Assembly: GCA_029263275.1 (NCBI GenBank)
Contig: JAJCXU010000666.1
Location: 1 to 17,880, forward strand
Origin: Ilumatobacter sp.
GTDB lineage: Bacteria > Actinomycetota > Acidimicrobiia > Acidimicrobiales > Ilumatobacteraceae
Length of the DNA: 17,880 nucleotides
Direction: 5' to 3'
This document shows positions 7,431 through 14,310 of this stretch, piece by piece (positions within the stretch are counted from its first letter, which is position 1; every line of letters begins with the position of its first letter). The notes under the pieces were generated by a model that ran no database searches, was not told the DNA's origin, and was given only the letters and a program-made list of their open reading frames with translations. A program made the position numbers and the translations under genes.

Positions 7431-8063
7431 GTGACGGAACCGGTTCGCGACGCATACGACGAGAATGCGGAGCTGTACGCCTCGCTCGTCCTGGGCGAAC
7501 TCGACACAGACACACAATTGACGCGAGCGCTCGCAGTGTTCGCAGAGATCGCGGCGCGGCAGCACGGTCCGGTGGTGGATCTCGGATGCGGCCCCGGCCA
7601 TGTGGTCGATCATCTCTGCGAGCTTGGTGTGACCACGATCGGATATGACCTGTCGCCTGGCCAGATCGAACAGGCACGGATGACGTTTCCTGGCCGACAG
7701 TTCCATGTCGGCGACCTGACGGCGCTGGAGCATCCCGATGACTCGCTCGGCGGCATCGTCTCGCGGCACTCGATCATTCATCTGGACCCCACCACCTTGG
7801 GCGGTGTGTCAGCGGAGTGGATGCGGGCGCTCGAGCCTGGCGCTCCGGTCTTCGTGTCGTTCTTCGGTTCGCGCTCGGTGGGCGCTCACGGCATACCGTT
7901 CGACCACAAGGTTGTCACGGCTTACGAGCTGTTTCCCTCAGTGGTCGCGCAACATCTCAGCGACGCCGGATTCACGGCCATCGACATCGACGCGACGCCG
8001 ATCCCCGAGGGAGGACGACCGTTTGACCACGCGATCGTGCTCGCTCGCAAGGGCCACGGCTGA
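7431..8063 (+). CDS. Class I SAM-dependent methyltransferase
   Basis: This is a 210-residue methyltransferase with the Rossmann-type SAM-binding core. Motif I is VVDLGCGPGHV at residues 48-58, the acidic residue ending strand 2 is D73 in GYDLSP, and a motif-II-like VGDLTALEHPDDSLGGIVS lies at 93-111. RHSIIHLDP (112-120) is the post-motif segment of Methyltransf_11/25-type enzymes. The substrate is unknown. The frame stays open upstream to 7224, but no ATG, GTG or TTG occurs between the palindrome and GTG 7431, where protein similarity also begins, so 7431 is the chosen start. The SD is weak (GGGTGG immediately upstream). The gene ends 10 bp from the convergent stop of the large membrane protein. 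Confidence 0.9.
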   Translation: MTEPVRDAYDENAELYASLVLGELDTDTQLTRALAVFAEIAARQHGPVVDLGCGPGHVVDHLCELGVTTIGYDLSPGQIEQARMTFPGRQFHVGDLTALEHPDDSLGGIVSRHSIIHLDPTTLGGVSAEWMRALEPGAPVFVSFFGSRSVGAHGIPFDHKVVTAYELFPSVVAQHLSDAGFTAIDIDATPIPEGGRPFDHAIVLARKGHG

Positions 8064-8073
8064 CCACGCGCGA

Positions 8074-9741
8074 TCAGACGCAGAGCTCGGTCGGCCCGTC
8101 GCCGCGTGCGCAGACCGACGCAACGAACCAGTCGCGGACCACCAAGGTTCCGGCTCCATCATCGACCAGGTGGACATAGTGGACCGCGCCGGCGATCGAA
8201 TCGTCGCCACCGACGTCTTCTTGCACCACAACGAGGTGATCTATCTCGGCGACCACCTGCGCGTTTGCCGGGAACTCCGCCGACGACATCGCGTTGAGAC
8301 CCTCGACCACGCGCTCGCCAACGCCAGCGGCCGTCGGTGCAGTGACGCCGTCGGCCCAGTCTGGAGTGAACCAGCTCGAGCGAGTCTGGCCCGGCCACTG
8401 CGACCAGACGTCGAACGCGGGTATCGCCAGCGAACGAACCATCTCTCCCGCCGTGCCGCCACCGAGTGAGGTCCACGGCCCAGAACCGTCTGGTCGGCTG
8501 AACTCGATGAATCCGCCGTCGGGCGGGCCGTTGCCGGTCAACTGGCTCCCGATGTTCAAGGTCGCATTCGAATTCCTGCAGATCGCCCCGGACACGACGG
8601 CCCGGCTCGCTGCCTCGTCGATGGACATCAACTCGCGCAGTTCGTCCAGACCACAGCCGACCGGCGGCACGCCGCGCTCGTCGAGCAGTCGTCCGGTCGG
8701 AGCGGCTTCGTCGCTCAGGTCGATCTCGGCGACCTGCTCATTGAGGAGCACAAGTCCCTGGCCGGTCGGCGGGGAACCGACCCAGCACACTTCTGACCAG
8801 GTCCCCTGTGCCGCCGGCACGATCAACGCACATCGAGAGATGCCATCTGGGTTGCCGAACAGCACGTGAGCCCCGGCGACACCATCGACGGCGACTGGAG
8901 CGGTCAGTGTGACCGGGCCCGAGTCAATGCGGCCGGGCGTGGCGAAGTAGCCGGGCTGTTCTCCCACGGCTTGCTGAATCCGGGCAACGATCGCGACCGG
9001 TAGTGCCGGGTCGCGGCGGTCACATGCGACGATCTCGAACACGACGTCAGTGGACGACAACGTTCGAGCCGTGTCGATGATGCCGCAGCTCGACGTTTCC
9101 CAGTCGGGCAGGCTGTCGATGGTGAGCGTCGGCACGTCGTCGTTCTCCGTGCCATCAACAACGTCGATCCGATAGATCTCCTGGTCCAGCATGGTGACGA
9201 ACAATCGCTCTGGCGTGAAGCTGTCGGCCGGGACACAACCCGCCGCGCTGCCGATGCGCCGGTCCGCAGCGTCGAGACTCAGCCGGAAGCAGTCGGCGTC
9301 GCGAAACTCGGTCACGACGGTGAGACCATCGCCGGTCGTCTGGGCGTCAGATGGCTGGGTGGCAGCCGGATCGGTGGCGACCGGCCCGTCGGTCGGCGTG
9401 GGTTCGACTGCAACCTCGGTGGCCACCGAAGTGTCAGTGGGCATCGTCTCGGCTGGCTCGGGGAGCCCCGGCGCCGTCGTCGGTGCGTCGGCGGGAACCT
9501 CGCGGAGGGTGTCGGTCGTGTCGCCGCCGATGAGCACCAGGGCGCCGATCACTGCAGCTGCGGTCAGCCCACCTGCCCAGGCCAGCGGCCACCACGACCG
9601 ACGTGCAGGGCCCGCTTCGGTGGAAGGAGCCCGTCCCGCACTACGCAACGCCTGACGGGTCGCGTGGTCGTCCGGCGCCAGGTCGCGGAGGCGTTTGGCG
9701 GCAGCGCTGAGTTCCTGCTCGATGTCACGGGGATCGTTCAT
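8074..9741 (-). CDS. Single-pass membrane protein with large extracytoplasmic domain, partner of ECF sigma factor
   Basis: I recognise no named family for this 555-residue protein. The layout is clear: a charged cytoplasmic N-terminus (1-49), one membrane helix (about 50-72, WWPLAWAGGLTAAAVIGALV), a Thr/Pro/Ala/Asp-rich linker (about 73-140) and a C-terminal domain of roughly 410 residues with about a dozen Cys, consistent with disulfides outside the cell. The first gene of the pair is an ECF sigma factor whose stop overlaps this ATG by 4 nt (9738-9741). By position and topology it may be an anti-sigma factor or envelope sensor, with the N-terminus contacting sigma. It lacks the HxxxCxxC zinc-anti-sigma motif, and the short N-terminus is smaller than a classical anti-sigma domain. 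The function is therefore inference from context. Confidence 0.85.
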   Translation of the reverse strand: MNDPRDIEQELSAAAKRLRDLAPDDHATRQALRSAGRAPSTEAGPARRSWWPLAWAGGLTAAAVIGALVLIGGDTTDTLREVPADAPTTAPGLPEPAETMPTDTSVATEVAVEPTPTDGPVATDPAATQPSDAQTTGDGLTVVTEFRDADCFRLSLDAADRRIGSAAGCVPADSFTPERLFVTMLDQEIYRIDVVDGTENDDVPTLTIDSLPDWETSSCGIIDTARTLSSTDVVFEIVACDRRDPALPVAIVARIQQAVGEQPGYFATPGRIDSGPVTLTAPVAVDGVAGAHVLFGNPDGISRCALIVPAAQGTWSEVCWVGSPPTGQGLVLLNEQVAEIDLSDEAAPTGRLLDERGVPPVGCGLDELRELMSIDEAASRAVVSGAICRNSNATLNIGSQLTGNGPPDGGFIEFSRPDGSGPWTSLGGGTAGEMVRSLAIPAFDVWSQWPGQTRSSWFTPDWADGVTAPTAAGVGERVVEGLNAMSSAEFPANAQVVAEIDHLVVVQEDVGGDDSIAGAVHYVHLVDDGAGTLVVRDWFVASVCARGDGPTELCV

Positions 9742-10277
9742 CGTTCACTCCGTCCTTCCGTTGAGCTGTCGTGTCGGGCCGCGGCGTCGCGATCGGAGGC
9801 GACCGACAGTGCGTTGCGTCCACGTTGCAGGTGGGTCTTCACGGTTCCTTCGCTGCACCCGAGCACCGCGGCGATGTCCGCCAGCGGGAGGTCATCGACG
9901 TAACGCAACACGATGGCGTCACGCTGCTTGGCAGGCAACGCCCGGACCCGTGCCCAGAGCTCCGAGTTCGGCAGCTGAGGTTCGTCGTCAGCAGGGACAG
10001 ACAGGTGCGTGCGATCGAGTGCCCGCCGTTCGCGTACTCGTCGGCGCCATTCGTTCTTCGACCGATTCAGCGCCACGCGACGGACCCAGGCGTGGGGGTT
10101 GTCGAGACCGGAGACGCGTGCCCATTGGCGGTTTGCCTGAACGAGCGATTCCTGGGCGAGATCTTCGGCGACCAACCGGCTTCCCGACCACGCCGTCAGC
10201 AGGGTCACCAGCCTCGGAAACTCATCGATGAAGAACGCATCGAAGGTCGATGTCGTCGTGGCGCCGGTGGTCATCAC
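9738..10277 (-). CDS. ECF-family RNA polymerase sigma factor (SigE-like)
   Basis: This 179-residue extracytoplasmic-function sigma factor has only regions 2 and 4. Region 2 spans about 15-80, including SRLVAEDLAQESLVQANRQW and NPHAWVRRVALNRSKNEWRR, which bind core polymerase and the -10. Region 4 spans about 105-157, with LPAKQRDAIVLRYVDDLPLA and helix-turn-helix IAAVLGCSEGTVKTHLQRGR, which reads the -35. It matches the actinobacterial 'SigE family' subgroup. Two adjacent ATGs (10277, 10274) could start it, and no SD is seen. The overlapping downstream gene encodes a membrane protein that may control it. The region upstream contains GAAC, 15 nt, GTC ending close to the start, which could be an autoregulatory ECF promoter for a near-leaderless message. 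Confidence 0.94.
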   Translation of the reverse strand: MMTTGATTTSTFDAFFIDEFPRLVTLLTAWSGSRLVAEDLAQESLVQANRQWARVSGLDNPHAWVRRVALNRSKNEWRRRVRERRALDRTHLSVPADDEPQLPNSELWARVRALPAKQRDAIVLRYVDDLPLADIAAVLGCSEGTVKTHLQRGRNALSVASDRDAAARHDSSTEGRSER

Positions 10278-10343
10278 ATCAGTGACACCCCGCAGCGGCC
10301 AGTTCGGTGGACGCGCAGGATGAAATTCTCTGGGGCTGGCACG

Positions 10344-11255
10344 TCACGCGAGCCCGGCCACGTGTTCGGCGGTTCGCAGCATCTGTGAACCCACGGGTTC
10401 CAACCCGATCTCGACACAGAGCAAGCCGGTGGAGACCCGCTCGACGACGCCCCACTCCCAGATCGCGGTCGCACCCCGGCCGGTCAATGCTGCGAGGCGA
10501 CGCGACCGCTCCAACGGATCGTCCAGCAACTCGACGGGGTCCTCGCGCATGATGATGCCCAAGTCGTACTCCGGCTCGGCGAACAGCCCGTCCGGATCGA
10601 TCAGCTTGAAGCCCGATCCGTCCAGGGTCGACAGCGTGTTCCACTGATGGACGTCTCCGTGCACCAACACCGCACGTTCGTCGTCGTGAGCAGCGATGCG
10701 GCGCTCTGCACATTCGAGGGCGGACACCACCGCCGCCTCCGAACACGGTCGACCCAATCGCTCCCAGATGTCGCCGATGAAGTCAGCGAGCCATCGCCCC
10801 TTGGCCGCTCCGGTCATGAACGGCTGCCCATGGGGGAGTGGCCGCCACATTGCGGCTGCGGCCGCCGTCATCACCTGGTGTCGTTGATCGACCGGCATCG
10901 CCATCTGGTCAAGCGACGGGCCGAGCCGCTCGAGCACGAAGACGCCGCTGTCTTCATCGGCAAACCACAGCTCGGCGCACCCGTCGCCCGCCGCCAATCG
11001 CAGGACGGCGATCTCTGCCGCGGCATGATGACCATCGCCGCGCGGCAGGCACGCCTTCAACACGCCGAGTCGACCCGATGACCGGGCAGTGACTTCCACG
11101 ACCAGTGCCTCGGTGCCCCCGTCGAGCACGGCACCGACATCGAGATCCCACTCTCGGGCGTGTTCGGTGACCAGCGTGTCCACGTGGTCGAGCCAGGCAA
11201 CGGCGTCGTTGGCCTCGGCCTTGCGGCGAACGATGTCGGAGATCTGCAGCTGCAT
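10344..11255 (-). CDS. Aminoglycoside/hydroxyurea antibiotic resistance kinase family protein
   Basis: This is a 303-residue phosphotransferase of the APH(6)/hydroxyurea kinase type (streptomycin 6-kinase relatives). A likely ATP-site Lys is K67 in GVLKACLP. The Brenner-like catalytic motif is VLVHGDVHQWNTL (H199, D201, H203, N206). The metal-binding Asp is D220 in LIDPDGLFAEPEYDLG. The kinase fold and key residues are intact, so it is probably active, but whether an aminoglycoside is its real substrate cannot be seen. The frame is open to 11396, overlapping the GNAT gene. I chose ATG 11255 because it lies 26 nt after the GNAT stop and matches the usual N-terminus. The SD is poor. It is co-directional with the GNAT acetyltransferase and likely in one transcript. 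Confidence 0.88.
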   Translation of the reverse strand: MQLQISDIVRRKAEANDAVAWLDHVDTLVTEHAREWDLDVGAVLDGGTEALVVEVTARSSGRLGVLKACLPRGDGHHAAAEIAVLRLAAGDGCAELWFADEDSGVFVLERLGPSLDQMAMPVDQRHQVMTAAAAAMWRPLPHGQPFMTGAAKGRWLADFIGDIWERLGRPCSEAAVVSALECAERRIAAHDDERAVLVHGDVHQWNTLSTLDGSGFKLIDPDGLFAEPEYDLGIIMREDPVELLDDPLERSRRLAALTGRGATAIWEWGVVERVSTGLLCVEIGLEPVGSQMLRTAEHVAGLA

Positions 11256-11281
11256 CAAATCGGCGGATTCAATCGGTGGAA

Positions 11282-11857
11282 TCAGTCGGTGGCCAGTCGT
11301 GCGTGGATGTGCACGTCGTGCTCGCCGTCGTCGAGGACATACAGCGAGCGTGCGGTGCCCTCCAGTGCGTAGCCGAGGGATCGAGCCACGGCGCACGATG
11401 CGGCGTTGTCGACGGCATGTTCGAGCAGGATGCGCCTCACGCCGAGTTCACGGTACCCCCACTCCGTCACCGCTTGCGCTGCGCGATGTGCAACCCCGCG
11501 ACGGCGTGCGTCCGGCAGCACCCAGTAGCCGATCTCTGCGGTCCCGCCCTCGGGTTCGGTGTACAGCACGACACGTCCGAGCAGCCGATCGTCGGCGTCG
11601 ACGATCGCGAAGTTCGGGCCCTGCTCCTGCAGCCAGCGTTGGTGGCAGGTGCCGATCCATTCGCGAGCCTCAATCACTGAGTCGATGCGACGAGCGTGCC
11701 AGTGGCGGATGTCGGGGTCGTCGAACGCCTCGATGACGCGTTCGACGTCGGAGAAGCGGAAGGGCCGCAGCGTCAGCTCGTCGTCGATGGCGATGGTGGG
11801 CTGGGGAACCGACGACATCGTGGCGGGTGCGATGACGGGGTCGACAGTCCGGGGCAT
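11282..11857 (-). CDS. GNAT family N-acetyltransferase (RimJ-like)
   Basis: This 191-residue GNAT protein transfers an acetyl group from acetyl-CoA to an amine. Visible elements are LTLRPFRFSDVERVIEAFDD at the start of the domain, the strand GRVVLYTEPEGGTAEIGYWV, and motif A VLPDARRRGVAHRAAQAVTE, whose R-R-G-V-A loop binds the CoA pyrophosphate. LEHAVDNAASCAVARSLGY follows as the motif-B region, where N-x-x-S is typical of the RimI/RimJ group. The acceptor is unknown. ATG 11857 is favoured by a -10-like TAGGTT ending 6 nt upstream (leaderless); ATG 11818 is an alternative that still keeps the whole domain. The antibiotic-kinase homologue lies 26 nt downstream on the same strand. Confidence 0.92.
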   Translation of the reverse strand: MPRTVDPVIAPATMSSVPQPTIAIDDELTLRPFRFSDVERVIEAFDDPDIRHWHARRIDSVIEAREWIGTCHQRWLQEQGPNFAIVDADDRLLGRVVLYTEPEGGTAEIGYWVLPDARRRGVAHRAAQAVTEWGYRELGVRRILLEHAVDNAASCAVARSLGYALEGTARSLYVLDDGEHDVHIHARLATD

Positions 11858-11863
11858 CCCACG

Positions 11864-11873
11864 AACCTAGTTT
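11864..11873. promoter_or_regulatory. Overlapping back-to-back -10 elements (bidirectional promoter)
   Basis: AACCTAGTTT contains TAGGTT on the minus strand (complement of 11864-11869) and TAGTTT on the plus strand (11868-11873). Both fit TANNNT and share the TA pair. The minus element ends 6 nt before the GNAT ATG 11857. The plus element would start transcription near 11880, ahead of the nitroreductase. The wider 14-mer CGAACCTAGTTTCG (11862-11875) is nearly palindromic. No clear -35 is seen on either side. Confidence 0.4.
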
Positions 11874-11930
11874 CGCCAACCCGGGTGCTCCGTGGGAGTT
11901 GTCACGGACGCGCTGTGGCACGCTGGGCGA

Positions 11931-12602
11931 GTGAGCGACGCACCGACACAGCCCGGCCTCTACGACACGATGAGCACGCTGCGTGCGGTCCGCAAACTGC
12001 GCACCGACCCGGTCCCGGACGACGTGCTCGAACGCGTGCTGCAAGCGGCCTGCTGGGCGCCGACCGGTGGCAATACTCAGCCGTGGCGCGTCGTCGTGGT
12101 CACCGACCCGGAGGTGAAGCAAGGCCTCGCCGACATCTATGCGCCTGAGTGGGCCACGTACTCCGCTGGGTTCATGAAGATGATGGAGGGGTTGCCGCCC
12201 GAACAGCTCGCGCCGTGGGAGCGCGTCGCGGCCGCGGGCGACTACCTCGCCGAGCATCTGCACGAGGCACCGGCCATTCTGATGTTCTGTGCGAACCCCA
12301 AGATGATGGCGATCACCGACGCCAAACTCGATCGGATCAGCGTGGTCGGTGGCGGCTCGATCTATCCCGCTGTCCAGAACGCAATGCTCGCCTGCGTCGC
12401 CGAGGGCCTCGGCTGCACGCTGACCACGCTGCACTGCCTGCGCGAGGACGACGTGAAAGAACTCCTCGGCATCCCCGATGGTTGGGCGACCGCCGCACTG
12501 GTCCCGATCGGCTACCCCGTCGGCAAGGGCCACGGCCCGATCACCCGTCAACCACCAGCCCAGCTCGCGTACCGCAACACCTTCGGCACTGCCTGGACCT
12601 GA
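11931..12602 (+). CDS. Nitroreductase family protein
   Basis: This is a flavin-dependent nitroreductase-fold oxidoreductase of 223 residues. The N-terminal signature STLRAVRKLRTDPVPDDVLE followed by AACWAPTGGNTQPWRVVVV (residues about 15-57) is the FMN-phosphate-binding region. The segment GSIYPAVQNAMLACVAEGLG and the C-terminal IPDGWATAALVPIGYPVGK complete the family pattern. Such enzymes reduce nitro compounds, quinones or flavins with NAD(P)H, and the physiological substrate here is unknown. Starts GTG 11892 (236 aa), GTG 11931 and ATG 11970 are all possible. I prefer 11931 because similarity starts soon after and the extra residues upstream look non-conserved. It is divergent from the GNAT/kinase pair and convergent with the second GNAT gene. 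Confidence 0.9.
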   Translation: MSDAPTQPGLYDTMSTLRAVRKLRTDPVPDDVLERVLQAACWAPTGGNTQPWRVVVVTDPEVKQGLADIYAPEWATYSAGFMKMMEGLPPEQLAPWERVAAAGDYLAEHLHEAPAILMFCANPKMMAITDAKLDRISVVGGGSIYPAVQNAMLACVAEGLGCTLTTLHCLREDDVKELLGIPDGWATAALVPIGYPVGKGHGPITRQPPAQLAYRNTFGTAWT

Positions 12603-12611
12603 TCGGTCGTC

Positions 12612-12670
12612 ACCCACGCAGGCCGTTTGTGTCACGACAAGCGGTGGGTCACGCTGGATGTGGTGACACA
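12612..12670. repeat. Interleaved inverted repeats between convergent genes
   Basis: Two perfect inverted repeats interleave in the 95-bp gap between nitroreductase and GNAT stops: ACCCAC (12612-12617) with GTGGGT (12644-12649), and TGTGTCAC (12628-12635) with GTGACACA (12663-12670). CACGAC (12633-12638) can alternatively pair with a downstream GTCGTG. The order A-B-A'-B' is that of a pseudoknot. No T-run follows, so a canonical terminator is not supported, though a bidirectional termination role is possible. Confidence 0.45.
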
Positions 12671-12697
12671 GAAGTCGTGCGGGTCGTGTGGTGAAGC

Positions 12698-13285
12698 TCA
12701 GCCACCGGCGCGGGTGGACCAGACGTCGGGGGTCATGGTCCAGTCGATGAGACGGCCGGACTCGCCCGGCGCCTCCGGTTCGCGCACGATGATCTGGGAT
12801 CGGCTGAAGCCGAGTTTGGCGGGCACCGACGCGCTCGCCTCGTTCGCCTCGTCGGTCTGTACGTGCACGACGTCGATGCCGTCGATCTCGAATGCGGCCG
12901 TCGTCAGCGCGGCGGTGAGTTCGGTGGCGTATCCGTGGCGGACGTGGTCGACGTGGATCCAGTAGCCGATGTCGAGCGTGCCCGGTCCGCTCCGTCGATG
13001 AAGTCCTGTGCTGCCGATCACCTCGCCATCAAGGAAGATCCCAAGGGTGACGTCGCCGCCCTCTTCCCATTCCCGGGTCCAGCGTTCGATCAGGTGGACT
13101 CGCTCTTCGATCGTGAGTGGCTCGAACGCGACCCACGGCATCCACGGTCGGAGATGTTCGAGGCTTGCGGCAACCGCGGCGGCGAACGGATGCGCCTCGT
13201 CGTGGCGCCAGCGACGGAGCCTGAGGCGTGGCGTCTCAACGTGATCAGGAAGGGGCGTGTTGGGGGCATCTGGCGGATTGGCCAT
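12698..13285 (-). CDS. GNAT family N-acetyltransferase (RimJ/RimL-like)
   Basis: This is a second GNAT acetyltransferase, 195 residues from ATG 13285. The domain opens with VETPRLRLRRWRHDEAHPFA, continues through the strand GIFLDGEVIGSTGLHRRSG and DIGYWIHVDH, and has motif A VRHGYATELTAAL, with R-x-G-Y-A for CoA binding. SVPAKLGFSRSQ is the expected motif-B end. The spacing and the DIGYWI strand are those of the RimJ/RimL group, which acetylate protein N-termini or small amines. The acceptor is unknown. The frame extends to 13327, but that would run into the end of the upstream pseudogene, and 13285 gives a natural N-terminus. It lies on the same strand as the pseudogene and the RNA ligase, and is probably co-transcribed with them. 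Confidence 0.9.
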   Translation of the reverse strand: MANPPDAPNTPLPDHVETPRLRLRRWRHDEAHPFAAAVAASLEHLRPWMPWVAFEPLTIEERVHLIERWTREWEEGGDVTLGIFLDGEVIGSTGLHRRSGPGTLDIGYWIHVDHVRHGYATELTAALTTAAFEIDGIDVVHVQTDEANEASASVPAKLGFSRSQIIVREPEAPGESGRLIDWTMTPDVWSTRAGG

Positions 13286-13299
13286 CACTCCAGCATGGC

Positions 13300-13660
13300 T
13301 CACCCGGCTGATTGCCCAAGCCGACATTTGGCTCGATCAGCGATGACGGCATCAACGGTCTGCTCGACGTCGAGTCGGCCGCTGTCGATCACGTGCGACT
13401 CCGAGGCACCGAGATTGGCGAATTGGGTCCACATGTGTGCAACCGGATCGGCGTCGGTCAGCGAGCCTGGCCCGCGTCCAGTCGCTCGGTCGATCGTGAT
13501 CTGCTCGTTCGGGCGGAGCACGACATATACGAATGCCATCGGGCAGCCAGGGGAACACGAAACCGCTCACCACCGACGCGAACACATCGTCGCCACGCAC
13601 GAGCGGGCCGGTCGAGTCCGGCAGGGTGCTTCCCAGCCGATCGCAACGGATCGTCCTCGT
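13300..13660 (-). pseudogene. Decayed P-loop (AAA/gluconate-kinase-like) kinase
   Basis: Two pieces of one recognisable protein lie in different frames. The upstream piece (about 13660-13536) reads GSTLPDSTGPLVRGDDVFAS then VVSGFVFPWLPDG, resembling the segment after the P-loop of small ATP-binding kinases (LVxGDxFF...PWLPE). The downstream piece (13539-13300) reads MAFVYVVLRPNEQ...RATGRG, then LTDADPVAHMWTQFANLG and SHVIDSG, the C-terminal part of the same type of protein. The intact GxxGxGKST loop and the segment of roughly 50 residues between the pieces are missing, and the frame changes at the junction. The upstream piece is in frame with, and directly after, the RNA ligase stop. The 79-residue downstream frame could still be translated. 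Family recognition is from memory of conserved segments. Confidence 0.6.
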
Positions 13661-14161
13661 TCAGGTGGGGATGCGCCAGGTGGCGAGGGTCGTGTACACC
13701 GCACCGGTGGGGTGCAGGCGACTCTCGACCAAGGCAACTTCGGCGACGTCGAATGATGACTCGCACAGCATGCCGACGACCTTGCGGACGATGGCCGCCC
13801 GCTTCACGCGGGCAATGGTGATGTGGCCGGTGTAGGTGGATCGTGGTGCGAGCGTGCCGATGCCGTCGGTGGCGCCGACGACAGCAGCGGCCAGCTCGTC
13901 GAGACCCGCGACCGGAGCGATGACCGAGTGAGTGCCGAGCATGTCGATGGCCGGACCGACTTTCGCCGTCGCGGCGGGCAACGCCGCGTACTGCATGGCA
14001 TCGGCGACGCGGTCCGGGTCGGCGTCACCGAGAAAACGAAGGGTGGCGTGCCAATTCTCGGGCGCGACGAACCGAACGTCGCGTTGATCTTTGCGTGGGA
14101 GTTCACGCAACATCTCGACCACCTCATCAGGTGGCAATACGGCGAGAAAGAGTCGTGCCAT
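13661..14161 (-). CDS. thpR: RNA 2',3'-cyclic phosphodiesterase / 2'-5' RNA ligase (ThpR-like)
   Basis: This 166-residue member of the 2H phosphoesterase superfamily has both catalytic HxT motifs: NWHATLRFLG (H38, T40) and GHITIARVK (H113, T115), about 75 residues apart as in ThpR/LigT. The N-terminus MARLFLAVLPPDEVVEML is the usual family start, so I use ATG 14161 although the frame is open to 14200. ThpR opens 2',3'-cyclic phosphates on RNA and can join or break 2'-5' linkages in vitro; its cellular role is unclear. The SD is weak. A very stable hairpin lies 14 nt upstream of the start, within the likely leader. The stop is directly followed in frame by the kinase pseudogene. Confidence 0.92.
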   Translation of the reverse strand: MARLFLAVLPPDEVVEMLRELPRKDQRDVRFVAPENWHATLRFLGDADPDRVADAMQYAALPAATAKVGPAIDMLGTHSVIAPVAGLDELAAAVVGATDGIGTLAPRSTYTGHITIARVKRAAIVRKVVGMLCESSFDVAEVALVESRLHPTGAVYTTLATWRIPT

Positions 14162-14175
14162 CGGCACCAGCTTGG

Positions 14176-14203
14176 TCGGTGGTGGGGTTTTCCCCACCAC
14201 CGA
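14176..14203. promoter_or_regulatory. Perfect 12-bp inverted repeat with 4-nt loop in divergent intergenic region
   Basis: TCGGTGGTGGGG (14176-14187), loop TTTT (14188-14191; AAAA on the other strand) and CCCCACCACCGA (14192-14203) make a perfect 28-bp hairpin. It lies 14 nt upstream of the RNA ligase ATG on the minus strand and 107 nt upstream of the ABC ATPase start on the plus strand. No T-run follows the stem on either strand, so it is not a normal intrinsic terminator. It may act as an operator or as an mRNA leader structure. Confidence 0.7.
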
Positions 14204-14310
14204 TTCGCCGGTCCACCGGATCGAAACGGCCCGCCCGTCCTGCGCACCATCGACATATGGATCTCAGCGCCCAACTTTCTCCCCTCGTCGCTCCGACATT
14301 GGAACCAGCA

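Noticed and set aside
8061..8076. Possible terminator between convergent methyltransferase and membrane-protein genes
   Set aside because: Only 10 bp separate the stop codons and no inverted repeat is seen there.
7738..8469. 243-residue plus-strand frame across the convergent methyltransferase/membrane-protein junction
   Set aside because: It overlaps two supported genes in a different frame and has a shadow-like Ser/Arg composition.
11670..12635. 321-residue minus-strand frame opposite the nitroreductase and overlapping the GNAT gene
   Set aside because: It has no motifs, has shadow-type composition and would overlap two well-supported genes.
12863..13756. 297-residue plus-strand frame across the second GNAT gene and the kinase pseudogene
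   Set aside because: The GNAT domain and kinase segments on the minus strand are clear; this frame has no recognisable domain.
14095..14310. N-terminal extension of the ABC ATPase up to the first possible start
   Set aside because: The extension crosses the 12-bp hairpin and overlaps the RNA ligase coding region on the other strand; its residues look random, so a start at 14311 (or 14257) is better.
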